Shown: positions 16,839-25,439, numbered from the stretch's first letter. The stretch: DNA of 64,000 nucleotides from Timburyella sp030842085 (GCA_030842085.1 JAUUSE010000002.1:17893-81892), one strand, 5' to 3'. Numbers and translations: made by a program. The notes: a model not told the origin generated them from the letters alone.

Positions 16839-17037
16839 GGTCAGGCTCCCCAAAGAAATATATGATAAGGCTTCCGAGATTCTTGCCAGGCAGGGGCTCA
16901 CAATGGAAGACGCCCTCATCCTGTTCTTCCAAGAGACAGCCAGACTCGGACGAATTCCTTTCGAGTATACAGAAGAAGATCTCGAAGAAGCCAGGAGATG
17001 GGAGAAGATGATGAACGATGATTTATGTGATGTCTGA
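16819..17037 (+). CDS. RelB/DinJ-like ribbon-helix-helix antitoxin
   Basis: 72 aa. VTIEVRLPKEIYDKASEILA and GLTMEDALILFFQETAR are the strand and helices of the RelB/DinJ ribbon-helix-helix family. ATG 16819 is preferred, with GAGG 6 bases upstream. The usual RelE/YafQ toxin is absent; a phosphoesterase gene follows with a 20-base overlap. Either an orphan antitoxin or a DNA-binding partner of the enzyme. Confidence 0.7.
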   Translation: MEMVTIEVRLPKEIYDKASEILARQGLTMEDALILFFQETARLGRIPFEYTEEDLEEARRWEKMMNDDLCDV

Positions 17038-17767
17038 TATCCACGGAAATGCCATTCGGTTCAACTCCATCATGGAGCAGATCGATCTGCAGCCGGAGGA
17101 CACCCTCTATATTCTCGGAGATGTCATTGATCGGTACCCTGACGGTATCAGGATACTCCGTTTGCTGATGAGCATGCCCAACGTACAGATGCTTCTGGGC
17201 AATCACGAATACATGATGCTGAATGCCCTGGACCGGCTTGCTAAAGACAATCCAGAGTATCCACATGCTCTGCGACTTTGGTACCGAAACGGCGGGGATA
17301 TCACGCACGAGTATATAAAACACATTCGAAAGTCTGTCCGTAAGGAGATATTCGATTATCTTCACAGCCTGCCTTTGAATATCGACATTGAGGTTAACGG
17401 TCAGCCATATATCCTCGTGCATGGCGGCGCCATCGCAGCGTACCACAACTACATGTACAGGTACGATAACCAGGAAGAATATGCGGTATGGAACCGCATT
17501 TACTACTACGAGCCTGATATTGAGGGCAAAATAATCATCTTCGGTCATACACCGACATCGGAATACCAGCACAACAATCCGCTTGAGATATGGCGGTCTC
17601 CGTCAGGAGGCAAGATCGGGATCGATTGCGGGAGCGGTTTCCCGCACCCATTATCCCAGGGGCGGCATCCCGCATACGGAAGGCTTGCATGCCTTCGGCT
17701 GGATGATATGAAGGTGTTTTATTCCGAAGAAGATATCCCTGAGGAGGTGAAGGAAATTGTCTGGTGA
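17018..17767 (+). CDS. Metallophosphoesterase 3, PPP/ApaH-like
   Basis: 249 aa. SDIHGN (D7, H9), GDVIDR (D35, D38, R39), GNHEYMML (N62, H63), LVHGG and FGHTPT are the motifs of the PPP phosphatase/diadenosine tetraphosphatase branch, distinct from the two enzymes upstream. Possible substrates are phosphoproteins or dinucleotide polyphosphates. Overlaps both neighbours, so it is translationally coupled. Confidence 0.85.
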   Translation: MIYVMSDIHGNAIRFNSIMEQIDLQPEDTLYILGDVIDRYPDGIRILRLLMSMPNVQMLLGNHEYMMLNALDRLAKDNPEYPHALRLWYRNGGDITHEYIKHIRKSVRKEIFDYLHSLPLNIDIEVNGQPYILVHGGAIAAYHNYMYRYDNQEEYAVWNRIYYYEPDIEGKIIIFGHTPTSEYQHNNPLEIWRSPSGGKIGIDCGSGFPHPLSQGRHPAYGRLACLRLDDMKVFYSEEDIPEEVKEIVW

Positions 17768-19031
17768 GCTAACTCAGCCCAAAGTGGATCAATACATTCA
17801 TTGGCTCAGCAGAGATGATCACTTTGGAATGCACGGCTGCGTCTACGATGATAAGAGCGACAAATTGCTTGATGAGTTCTTTGAACTGATCGAGCAGATC
17901 GCTCCGGTCTCTAAGAACGGAGTAAGGGCGCTCTGGCTTCGCGCGGAACGCGGGCCCATCGAGGATTACGGCAACGCAGAGGAAGAAGTTGCCTGCGGTG
18001 ATTTCGATTCGGTAGAGGAATTCATTGAGGAATGGAAAGCATGGTTCCCGGATGAAATCAAGTGGTATCAGTTGCAGGCCGTTCAACTCAAAGACGAGGG
18101 ATACAGGGCAGTCATGCTCGGCCACAAATATGTCATCGTTCAGGACAAACGCAGAGAGCCTGCCGGATTCCCGAATGAGATTTCTGAGTTTGTCCAGTGG
18201 CTGATTGATGGAGTCAAAGAATGTATCGAGATGCTCAAAGCTGGAACATATAACGGCTTCATCAAAGAAAACCTGCCTCCGGAGCATCGAACCGGCAAGA
18301 TCCTTCGCAAACATTATTGGGATGTGTGGCCGGAGGCAAGAAAAGAGTTCTTTGAAGATATTTCCGCAGAGGACGTTGCTGAGTTTATTCGAAAGGCGTC
18401 TGCCCAGGGAGAAGGCTCCGAATCGATCAAGGAACGCCTGCCCTCCATGACGGCAAACGACTTCTTCCGGTTCTGTGCGATGGGATATGCGGAGAACAAA
18501 TACAGCGGCTGCGACAAAACCCCGAAGGAACAGTATTACCTCCATGCGGATGGCCGGGACGATGGGCTGAGGGATCTTAATCCTGACGATCCCGAGGCAT
18601 TCCATGCCTGGCTCCATGACTACTCCCGCGGAGGCGGGCATCCCTGGGAAGTATGCAGAGGCGGTAATTCAACACATGTTTCTCTGCGGCCGATGGACGA
18701 CAAAGACGGATATTTCCTCTATTTGGACGGGGACGCATGGAACAGAACCATTGAGACGGTTAAGTTCTATCTTGCCCTGACGAGAGCAGGAATTCCGGTG
18801 TATCTCATTGAAGCCCACACTCTGGCAGACAGACTGGCAGAAAAAGAGTGGATCGGGATCGTGCCGGATGGAGTGATGCCTGCATATTGCGAGAGCTGGT
18901 TTCCCAACGAGCACATCATCGACTACATGAACCTGCCCTATGATGATCGGGAAAAGTTTCTTCCGTTTTGCGTGTGGTATGATGAGGAGCCGATCAAGCT
19001 TGTAACGGAGAAGGAGGCCGAACCGAAATGA
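17757..19031 (+). CDS. Hypothetical protein of 424 aa
   Basis: Starts at TTG 17757, supported by GAGGAGG 9 bases upstream, 11 bases inside the phosphoesterase 3 gene. Soluble, acidic, rich in W and Y. It has no motif I recognise; notable stretches are SRGGGHPWEVCRGGNSTHVS and FLYLDGDAWNRTIETVKFYL, the latter perhaps a helix-rich binding face. The end overlaps the next start as ATGA. Probably works with the phosphoesterase, but the function is unknown. Confidence 0.65.
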   Translation: MSGELTQPKVDQYIHWLSRDDHFGMHGCVYDDKSDKLLDEFFELIEQIAPVSKNGVRALWLRAERGPIEDYGNAEEEVACGDFDSVEEFIEEWKAWFPDEIKWYQLQAVQLKDEGYRAVMLGHKYVIVQDKRREPAGFPNEISEFVQWLIDGVKECIEMLKAGTYNGFIKENLPPEHRTGKILRKHYWDVWPEARKEFFEDISAEDVAEFIRKASAQGEGSESIKERLPSMTANDFFRFCAMGYAENKYSGCDKTPKEQYYLHADGRDDGLRDLNPDDPEAFHAWLHDYSRGGGHPWEVCRGGNSTHVSLRPMDDKDGYFLYLDGDAWNRTIETVKFYLALTRAGIPVYLIEAHTLADRLAEKEWIGIVPDGVMPAYCESWFPNEHIIDYMNLPYDDREKFLPFCVWYDEEPIKLVTEKEAEPK

Positions 19032-19411
19032 GCGGAGGGTGTTGGAATTATATGAACGACTCGGCAGCAAGCGAAATCCTCGGGTATCACATCTACGTCG
19101 GTTATGGATTGGACAGCGACAAGCATGAAAAGAACTATAAGCAGGTCGTAAGAGATAACCCGTTAGGAGATCCTGAAATCTCTGCTTTGGTGTATGACGT
19201 CTTTTGTTTGCTGCACTCCTATGATTGGGCAGAGTCCGGCGACACAGACATGGACGCCTATCAGAAAGACGTGGAAATCTTCAAAAGCCGATGGTTCAAA
19301 AAGGCGAGGAAAGATCGGATCAAAGAGATGATCGATATCAGCACCGAGAAACTCAAAGAGGATCTGTATCAGGCATTCGGATTTGAAACAGAAAGCAGCA
19401 GTGAACCATGA
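19028..19411 (+). CDS. Small hypothetical protein
   Basis: 127 aa. Begins MSGGCWNYMNDSAASEILGY by ATGA overlap with the upstream gene. Helical, charged C-terminus (KARKDRIKEMIDISTEKLKE). The combination of GGxWNYxND and a helical tail recurs in small phage and plasmid proteins of unknown role. Part of the phosphoesterase operon. Confidence 0.65.
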   Translation: MSGGCWNYMNDSAASEILGYHIYVGYGLDSDKHEKNYKQVVRDNPLGDPEISALVYDVFCLLHSYDWAESGDTDMDAYQKDVEIFKSRWFKKARKDRIKEMIDISTEKLKEDLYQAFGFETESSSEP

Positions 19412-19484
19412 GTTCAATGACTTTTCAGCTTCAACCCGATACAATAATCACAGACAATCAATCTTAATGACGAGGTGAATGTAT

Positions 19485-20123
19485 ATGAATTTGAAAGAAG
19501 CGTTTCGTTACCAAAACAAGCTCCAGTCCTTTATGGACGAAGCCCATGGCATCCTGGAGCGTGACGCCAATGTCACGAAGGTGGAGAACACCTATCTGCG
19601 GCACAAGGTGATGGCAGAAGCCGAGGATGAGACTGTCCTGATCGCCCCCGAAACCGAATACTATGAGCAGATCACCGATATCGCTCAGTTCCTTCTCTAT
19701 CTGCTGGGAGAAAAGGACAAGCTGTTTGCGGCTATCCGCAAGGCAAAGGACGCTCTTGACATCGATATGGACAGCGAGGTCAGCCTCAATGCCACTCGGC
19801 AGAGCATCGCCCATACCTTCAAGCGGATGAACGATCTGCGCAACTCTGAGCAGACCATCTCCAATGGCGGCACCGGCTATCGCTTCAATGCCGAAGGCAA
19901 TCAGATTTCCTATCGCTGCGACGTCAAGCGTGTGACTACGATCAACTATGACCGCAATGTCATCCGCACCGAGCTTGGCAAGCTGAATAAGCAGGCCGAC
20001 GAGACTTCCACGAAGATCGATCTGTGCCTGGTCACTTCTAAGGTGGACTATGAGCCGCCCTTCGATGTGAACTCCAGCTTCGCCGAAGCATTCGAGGCAT
20101 ACACGGAAAACGCCAGGGCTTAA
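19485..20123 (+). CDS. Hypothetical mobile-element protein
   Basis: 212 aa. Start at ATG 19485 after GAGGTG. The N-terminal half is helical (NLKEAFRYQNKLQSFMDEAH); the C-terminal half ends in YEPPFDVNSSFAEAFEAY. Looks like a conserved element protein, but I do not recognise the family. It is the last gene before a strong hairpin, so it closes the plus-strand operon. Confidence 0.65.
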   Translation: MNLKEAFRYQNKLQSFMDEAHGILERDANVTKVENTYLRHKVMAEAEDETVLIAPETEYYEQITDIAQFLLYLLGEKDKLFAAIRKAKDALDIDMDSEVSLNATRQSIAHTFKRMNDLRNSEQTISNGGTGYRFNAEGNQISYRCDVKRVTTINYDRNVIRTELGKLNKQADETSTKIDLCLVTSKVDYEPPFDVNSSFAEAFEAYTENARA

Positions 20124-20133
20124 CGCCCTGGCG
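20111..20133 (+). terminator. Hairpin at the end of the cargo operon
   Basis: CGCCAGGGC (20111-20119) pairs perfectly with GCCCTGGCG (20125-20133) around the stop codon of the preceding gene. The following sequence is not a clear U-tract, so termination is probable but not certain. Confidence 0.55.
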
Positions 20134-20458
20134 CAGACCGACTATTTTGGGTGCGGCAAGATAAGAGAATACGGATACCGGTTCAGGTGCAGATGAACTA
20201 TAAGGCTGCACACATCCGTAAGGATATTCCGGTTCGGCTCACCCTACGAGCCTTCATGATAGGAGAAAAGAAGCGTTCAGCTTCTCCGTCACCGCCCTAC
20301 ATCCTTACATCAGAACCGTTCGTTCGTCACCACCCTCATTCTTGCTTCCGAACTGACATCTCCATTGTGAGGCATGCAAGCCTAACTCGCTGGTTACGAG
20401 ATTACAATGATCATTTTCTGATCTTCTTCTCCGTGAGCTGCGTCGAAAGTATGACTCG
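20134..20458. other. Gene-free spacer between convergent units
   Basis: I see no credible gene, RNA fold or repeat here. The spacer lies between the end of the plus-strand cargo operon and the end of the minus-strand XRE gene. Confidence 0.5.
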
Positions 20459-20827
20459 TCATGCCGCCGACAAAGCAAACGGGACAAATGGTTGAAGTTG
20501 CATCGGACTCTTGCCGTATCCAAAATAGCCGGTCATAAAATGACTTGAGCAGCAGGACTCAGCCTGCTGCTCACCGACGATATGCAGTTTTACCGCAACG
20601 GGAACCAGGATCTGATCCATCGGAACCTCAAGGAGATTCCCAAGTGCGTACAGATTATCTACAGTGGGAAGGCTTTCGCCTTTCTGCCACTTGTAGATTG
20701 CCCGAGGTTCCTCAAAGCCGAAGTAGCTCTGCAGATCTCGAACAGTCAAGCCGCGCTCCATGCGCAGGCGTCGGATGTTGTTTCCCGTGGCGACAAGGTC
20801 AATCACGGGATAGGCTTTTATGCCCAT
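20459..20827 (-). CDS. XRE-type helix-turn-helix regulator C
   Basis: 122 aa. DNA-binding domain at about 15-70: TGNNIRRLRMERGLTVRDLQ, then YKWQKGESLPTVDNLYALGN. ATG 20827 (MGIKAYPVID) is chosen because AAGGAGG lies 7 bases upstream. Divergent from the small-gene run that starts at 20915, which it may control. Not closely related to repressors A and B. Confidence 0.8.
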   Translation of the reverse strand: MGIKAYPVIDLVATGNNIRRLRMERGLTVRDLQSYFGFEEPRAIYKWQKGESLPTVDNLYALGNLLEVPMDQILVPVAVKLHIVGEQQAESCCSSHFMTGYFGYGKSPMQLQPFVPFALSAA

Positions 20828-20914
20828 GACAATCGCCTCCTTCAAGAGAGTGATATTAAAGAATAGCAGAAAAAAGCAGAAAATGCAAGAGAAAATGCAA
20901 AAAAGGAGGCAAAT

Positions 20915-21292
20915 TTGAGGGAAAAACTGTACTGGACAATCAGCAAGTTCTCCATCCGCTCACTGTTCTATGACTACTTCGTGTTCTTTGATACGACACC
21001 TTATCTGGCCGATCAGTTGTTCATCCGGCATGAGGTTCGCGTATGGTTCGACCGCGAGTATGCAAAAGACGGTTCTCCCTACCTCGCAATCTTCTGTCAT
21101 GTCAGGAAGAAGGATGTACCGAAGTTCCTTGCAGCTCTCGAAGATCTCAAAAAAAGCATGATGCTTTGTGGGCATCCTAACTATGAGGCCGAAATCAGCA
21201 GATTCATGGACAATGTAGAAAAGATGAAAGGAGTCGTGCTCGATAATGAAAATGACGCCGCTCAAAAAGCAGAGCAAAAACGAACAGCGTAA
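20915..21292 (+). CDS. Small hypothetical protein
   Basis: 125 aa. TTG start with AGGAGG 6-7 bases upstream. The N-terminal half is aromatic and strand-rich (YWTISKFSIRSLFYDYFVFF); the C-terminus is charged. No family recognised. First gene of a compact run of small genes, many overlapping. Confidence 0.6.
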   Translation: MREKLYWTISKFSIRSLFYDYFVFFDTTPYLADQLFIRHEVRVWFDREYAKDGSPYLAIFCHVRKKDVPKFLAALEDLKKSMMLCGHPNYEAEISRFMDNVEKMKGVVLDNENDAAQKAEQKRTA

Positions 21293-21416
21293 ATACTACT
21301 CATCCAAGCGAGGCTCCTGGAACGGGGTCTCGCCTATAACCCGTATTGTACAAAGCAGGAGGGTTTATGACAGAAACCGCATTAAACGAGAAGATCGACG
21401 AGCTGCAGGAGAATGA
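21246..21416 (+). CDS. Very small basic protein overlapping both neighbours
   Basis: 56 aa, strongly basic: KKQSKNEQRKYYSSKRGSWN, then GVSPITRIVQSRRVYDRNRI. Its first 47 bases overlap the end of the gene upstream, and its last 50 bases overlap the gene downstream in another frame. AAAGGAG (21227-21233) precedes the ATG at 12 bases. The RGSWxGVxPxTRxVxSxxxYDR-like pattern has the look of a conserved peptide. Possibly RNA- or DNA-binding. Confidence 0.5.
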   Translation: MKMTPLKKQSKNEQRKYYSSKRGSWNGVSPITRIVQSRRVYDRNRIKREDRRAAGE

Positions 21417-21726
21417 TTCGAGAAATGCTCATCAGCGACAGAAAGCTCGCCGCAGGCTGCGGCGCGGCACCAGCATCAGAAAAGCAGACCGCCTGCTTCG
21501 GATAATAAACTACGGAGGCTATGCTCCGCATCGCGGATATATCGATTGGGGGTTCAGTGGAAGGACACTGCTCCATACAGGCAAATACATCAAATATCCT
21601 AAGAACAGCAACTGCCAGAGGTGGATCAAGAGAGAAACAAGCCTCCGGATTCGCAGATGCAGGGATGTTCCTGCAAAAGGCAACTATTACCGTCGGCTCT
21701 TCGATTATTGGTGGACACTGTATTGA
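21367..21726 (+). CDS. Basic hypothetical protein
   Basis: 119 aa, rich in arginine (RQKARRRLRRGTSIRKADRL) with an aromatic C-terminus (YYRRLFDYWWTLY). ATG 21367 follows AGGAGG. No domain recognised; the composition suggests nucleic-acid binding. Confidence 0.55.
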   Translation: MTETALNEKIDELQENDSRNAHQRQKARRRLRRGTSIRKADRLLRIINYGGYAPHRGYIDWGFSGRTLLHTGKYIKYPKNSNCQRWIKRETSLRIRRCRDVPAKGNYYRRLFDYWWTLY

Positions 21727-21740
21727 TGAGGTGAACTTGA

Positions 21741-22190
21741 ATGGATAACAAAGATAAAATGCAGCGGGAGCTTATGAGTAAACTTGCTGAGTTGGAGAGC
21801 AAACACAAAAGACGTCTTCCCCCGGATGATATACATCTTCGCCTCCGCAGAGATATGGATAAAGCTCAGAAGGATACTCCGGTTATTTCAAAAGAGCTTT
21901 TCTGCACAGCGATCCACCTGCTCAAAGAACAAGAATCCATCGATGACGAATTCGGTCGAGCGTTACAGAAAGTCGGCAACGGTCATTTCGCATACGGGAC
22001 AGAGAACAAATATCGGAAAGCTCTTCTGATGGTTCTCAAGGACGCCATCAATGATCAGTATGACTACATCGATTGGTGGCTCTACGAAGGAGCTCCCGAC
22101 TATAAGATCTGGAACGAAGATGAATCAATAGAATGGGATCTTACGGAGCCGGAGGCACTGTACGATTTCATCACAATAGAATGCAAATAA
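21741..22190 (+). CDS. Hypothetical protein
   Basis: 149 aa, soluble. The helical N-terminus begins MDNKDKMQRELMSKLAELES, and the C-terminus has DYIDWWLYEGAPDYKIWNED. GAGGTGAAC precedes the ATG. Family not recognised. Similar in style to other cargo genes of the element. Confidence 0.6.
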   Translation: MDNKDKMQRELMSKLAELESKHKRRLPPDDIHLRLRRDMDKAQKDTPVISKELFCTAIHLLKEQESIDDEFGRALQKVGNGHFAYGTENKYRKALLMVLKDAINDQYDYIDWWLYEGAPDYKIWNEDESIEWDLTEPEALYDFITIECK

Positions 22191-22383
22191 GGCTTTGCCA
22201 ATGCAACCGTGTCGAGATCTGCAGGTCGCGGCTCGGAGAGGCGTATCAACAGCTAATTGACCACGAAATTGCGTGTGGGATAGTCAAACCCGTGGGTGCA
22301 CAGAAAGCCAGGATAGGAGTCGGAGCGGCCTGGAGGAAAGGGGCGCCAAAGGCAAAGTTTTTATTTGAGTTGCGAGGTGCAGA

Positions 22384-22641
22384 ATGCAGATTGACATTCA
22401 TAGGGAGCAAAAAACAGTTTGTATCTGGTTGAGCCGGAAAGAATCTTCCGAATACAAAAACGAGAAGAGCCCCATCCTAACACCGTTGTTTGAAGGATAC
22501 AGAAAGAGAGCGTACCATATTGCCGTATTCATGTCTGGCTCGGGGGATCTATATGACAGTATGCTTGGACTGCTCCTATATAACCGCCGTAAGATGGCAG
22601 AAAAGGAATTAGGTGTTCAATGGCCGAGGTCAAGAGGATAA
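22384..22641 (+). CDS. Conserved small mobile-element protein
   Basis: 85 aa. The pattern HxEQKTVxIWLxxxE...YxVAVFxSGxxDLxxxxxxLLxYNRR is one I associate with a small protein of unknown function widespread in Clostridia integrative elements. Start at ATG 22384 with GAGGTG upstream. The stop overlaps the next gene by 22 bases. Confidence 0.7.
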   Translation: MQIDIHREQKTVCIWLSRKESSEYKNEKSPILTPLFEGYRKRAYHIAVFMSGSGDLYDSMLGLLLYNRRKMAEKELGVQWPRSRG

Positions 22642-23252
22642 ATCAGCATTTTGTGTTGAACTTGTGGGAACCCGCTGCTCCTGCGTTTTGCTCTTTCGCC
22701 AAACCCTATGTGGGCAGCAGACATGATTTACTGAAGGTTGCAGTCAACATGAAAAACGCCGACCCACAGAGTGAGACGGCAAAAGCAATACAAGAGTATT
22801 TTGGCGGGAATCACGGGGCTACGCACAAGATTGCATATCAGGAAATCGCGATTCTTGCTCCCGTAAGAGTATTGGCTACATCAAAAATGACTCTCCCAGG
22901 TAGAACCTGGGAGCACTTGAACGTGTGGGATTGTCCCTACAAAATGAAGTTCGATGCCGCCGAAGTAAGCCAGATCATTATACGCTACGATGGAATGTAC
23001 CGTCGCTGCATAAGAGCCAAACTCACTGACCTCTGCTATGAAGGCATTAAAGGCGAATGGAGGCCGGTTGGTTCTGTACTCTTCGGAAACGCAAGCGTCA
23101 TAGAATTCAACTCGGACACCGGCTCCTTTGAAAATCTCCTATATGTACAGGAAGATGTTTCTGATACCAAGGAGCAATTGGAAACAAAACTCGACAACCC
23201 CGACGAAATCATTTTGGATAGAATCTGCGATGAAGTCTTTGGGGACGGATGA
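22620..23252 (+). CDS. Hypothetical protein
   Basis: 210 aa, soluble. N-terminal NQHFVLNLWEPAAPAFCSFA; central WEHLNVWDCPYKMKFDAAEV. Strand-rich in the middle and acidic at the end. The family is not recognised. Starts inside the preceding gene. Confidence 0.6.
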   Translation: MAEVKRINQHFVLNLWEPAAPAFCSFAKPYVGSRHDLLKVAVNMKNADPQSETAKAIQEYFGGNHGATHKIAYQEIAILAPVRVLATSKMTLPGRTWEHLNVWDCPYKMKFDAAEVSQIIIRYDGMYRRCIRAKLTDLCYEGIKGEWRPVGSVLFGNASVIEFNSDTGSFENLLYVQEDVSDTKEQLETKLDNPDEIILDRICDEVFGDG

Positions 23253-23337
23253 GTGATTGACTTCTGTGCCAGAAATACATAAAATTAAGAGAGAGGGAGT
23301 GCTCAATTATACGAACAGCTATGCGAGGCGAGCAAAT

Positions 23338-24129
23338 ATGATCTATACCCCCGATACAAAGAAAGCTATCAAGCTATGCTTTGAGGCACATAGGAATCAA
23401 ACAGATAAATCTGGGCTGCCGTATGTCTTCCATCCTTTCCACGTGGCAGAGCAGATGCCAGACGAGGAAACAACGATTGTCGCACTGCTCCATGATGTGA
23501 TCGAAGATACGGCCTACACCATTGACGATCTTCGAAAAATGGGGTTTTCGGAAGAAGTGCTTGATGCGCTTGACTTAATGACTCATGACAAGAACGTGCC
23601 TTATATGGAGTATGTGGCTAAAATCAGTGAAAACGAGATCGCTCGTACCGTAAAGTTGGCTGATCTCCGACACAACAGCGATCTGACTCGTCTGGATGAG
23701 ATCGATGATAAAGCTCGCAATCGTATAGAGAAGTATAAGGCAGCCATCCGGCTCCTCTCAGAATCTAAGACCTCCTTCTGCCCGTATTACGATAAAGGCA
23801 CCGATACCTGGCGGGTTGATTTTCCTGATCGTGACTCCGAGGAAGGCGATCTCCTGTATGTTGCAAGCGAATATGCTCGGACAGGTCTTTATTACCCATA
23901 CAATGTAGCTGTCACTGCTGGAAAGGAATACAGCGGTCATGCGCATTCCTTCGAGGGAGTCATACAGGCTTTGCTGGATGATCCTGCTGGTTTTTCGATT
24001 GCTGGATTCGAGGAGTTCTATTCAAAACAGGAACAAGAGATGCTCCTGGATATACGAAATAAGCTGATGAATAATATCGGGGAGAAAGCCAGTACAGCAG
24101 CAAAGCCCGATTCCTCTGAGCTTCTTTGA
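23338..24129 (+). CDS. HD-domain phosphohydrolase with C-terminal extension
   Basis: 263 aa from ATG 23338 (MIYTPDTKKAIKLCFEAHRN). The RelA/SpoT-type HD hydrolase motif is present: YVFHPFHVAEQM, then ALLHDVIEDT and VKLADLRHNSDLTRL. There is no synthetase domain. After about residue 140 an extra domain (SFCPYYDKGTDTWRVDF to the end) is fused, which I do not recognise. Possibly hydrolyses (p)ppGpp or a related nucleotide; substrate unproven. Last gene of the G+C-richer block. An upstream in-frame TTG (23257) is less likely as start. Confidence 0.8.
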   Translation: MIYTPDTKKAIKLCFEAHRNQTDKSGLPYVFHPFHVAEQMPDEETTIVALLHDVIEDTAYTIDDLRKMGFSEEVLDALDLMTHDKNVPYMEYVAKISENEIARTVKLADLRHNSDLTRLDEIDDKARNRIEKYKAAIRLLSESKTSFCPYYDKGTDTWRVDFPDRDSEEGDLLYVASEYARTGLYYPYNVAVTAGKEYSGHAHSFEGVIQALLDDPAGFSIAGFEEFYSKQEQEMLLDIRNKLMNNIGEKASTAAKPDSSELL

Positions 24130-24272
24130 GGTCAGTAATATTCTATCAGATTCCCTGAAAAATGAAATAAACCACGAGACATCATCTTGACTCCTGGTTT
24201 ATGAAGGAGAAAATGCCCTCGATAACACAAAAAAGCAAAATATCTTTTTTGGTGCAACGTGCCACTATACTG

Positions 24273-24307
24273 AGTCTGAACGCAATTTGCGTTCGGACTT
24301 TTTTCTT
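24273..24307 (+). terminator. U-tailed hairpin
   Basis: AGTCTGAACGCAA pairs with TTGCGTTCGGACT and is followed by TTTTTCTTTT. A closely similar hairpin occurs at 51170-51206, and a looser one near 52591-52637, both in the tRNA-Leu flank. Confidence 0.65.
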
Positions 24308-24492
24308 TTATCCATGCAAAGCGCTCGTGTTTTAAAATAGCATTTGAAGTGTTCACTCTTTTTGCTTGCCAAGTCAAGATGGCATCGAAAATCTTGCATT
24401 CAGGCAGCCTTAAATTCTTATAATTTTTATATTACTATTTTTATCAAACAAATAAAATTATTTTTTACTAATCTCTTATATATTTATATTAG

Positions 24493-24524
24493 TAAAAAAG
24501 AGGAGATTTATAAAAATCTCCTCT
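24493..24524 (-). terminator. Terminator of the surface-protein gene
   Basis: AGAGGAGATT (24499-24508) pairs with AATCTCCTCT (24515-24524). On the minus strand a TTTTTT run follows. Confidence 0.85.
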
Positions 24525-24548
24525 AAGTGCATCTATAAACTAATTTAA

Positions 24549-25439
24549 TTATTTAGCTCTTTTCTTAGTAACAACAACTGCAGATGTAGCTACTACTGCA
24601 AGAGCTGCTATTCCTATTATAGGAAGCATGTCCTCGCCTGTGCCTACCTGTGTTTTTGATGAGCCGCCTGCTGTGCTGCTCTTTGATGTTGTTGAAGCTG
24701 TGCTGGCTGTTGAAGCGGTCGACGTTGTTGAGGCTGTGCTGGCCGTTGAAGCAACGCTTGCGGTTCCCTCGCCCGAACCAGTTTCGGCTTCAGTTGTTAT
24801 CGTCCAATTCTTTATTGTCAGAGCATCGCTTGTATCTTTACCATATATTACAAATGTAACGCCTATCAGTTTTGGCTGACCGTCTGGGCCAAAGATTAAA
24901 TCATAGAGCTGATCATCATCATAAAATTCGCCGTTATCTTTCTGAGCGCCCTTTAATAAATCAGATACCTTTATTGAAAGCTTATACTCGCCCGCAGGTA
25001 TATGATTGTTAACAGCTTCTACTCCTGCCGCTTTGACTATTGCAGGGTCAACGCTTGCTGTAGCGGCGGCGCCAAAGTTAAATTTCATCTGCCAGCAGTC
25101 ACTGTCAGTGCCTTCAAATTTAATGTCAAAATTCAAATAATAATCCGGCATTAATGTTACAATGCCGTTCGCACCAGTTGTATCCTCTACACGTGCGTTC
25201 GGATATCCATACGGATGCTGTCCTGTCGGCCATATCTTCATTCCGTCCGCTGATGCTTCGCCATTCATATATGTAGACTCTGCAAGGGCTCCGCTCCAAG
25301 AACCGTCAGTAGACGACTGCCACGCTTCAATATCGTCTACAGGCAAAGTATACATTGTGTCTGCTGATGCGGTCATCACAAATGTTGACATAGCCGCTGC
25401 CAATGCAAGTGTAACTACCGCACTTATTATCTTTTTCAT
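24549..25439 (-). CDS. Secreted, surface-anchored protein, type C module
   Basis: 296 aa. Signal peptide about 1-26 (ending MTASADT); a beta-rich module of about 180 residues starting YTLPVDDIEAWQ; a Ser/Thr/Ala linker; and a C-terminal anchor: QVGTGEDMLPIIGIAA, hydrophobic segment, KKRAK. The layout is that of a sortase substrate, but QVGTG stands where LPXTG is expected. Divergent from the GH13 enzyme gene, so binding of a glucan is plausible, though no binding residues are proven. Own promoter with TTGCGA-17-TATAAT and AGGAGAGG as ribosome binding site. Confidence 0.8.
   Translation of the reverse strand: MKKIISAVVTLALAAAMSTFVMTASADTMYTLPVDDIEAWQSSTDGSWSGALAESTYMNGEASADGMKIWPTGQHPYGYPNARVEDTTGANGIVTLMPDYYLNFDIKFEGTDSDCWQMKFNFGAAATASVDPAIVKAAGVEAVNNHIPAGEYKLSIKVSDLLKGAQKDNGEFYDDDQLYDLIFGPDGQPKLIGVTFVIYGKDTSDALTIKNWTITTEAETGSGEGTASVASTASTASTTSTASTASTASTTSKSSTAGGSSKTQVGTGEDMLPIIGIAALAVVATSAVVVTKKRAK

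Larger units (their letters stand above)
24130..24548. other. Boundary zone between mobile block and chromosome
   Basis: No gene seen. Composition drops sharply to A+T-rich here. The zone holds a palindromic pair ATAAACCA (24166-24173)/TGGTTTAT (24193-24200), then a U-tailed hairpin at 24273-24307 like those of the tRNA zone at 51 and 52 kb, then the terminator of the downstream gene. The element end probably lies within it. Confidence 0.45.

Noticed and set aside
14588..24203. ACTCCTGGTTTATG occurs near 14588 and again near 24189, as if flanking the cargo segment
   Set aside because: A 14-base repeat is expected by chance several times in 64 kb, and the flanking bases differ, so it is not convincing as an attachment-site pair.
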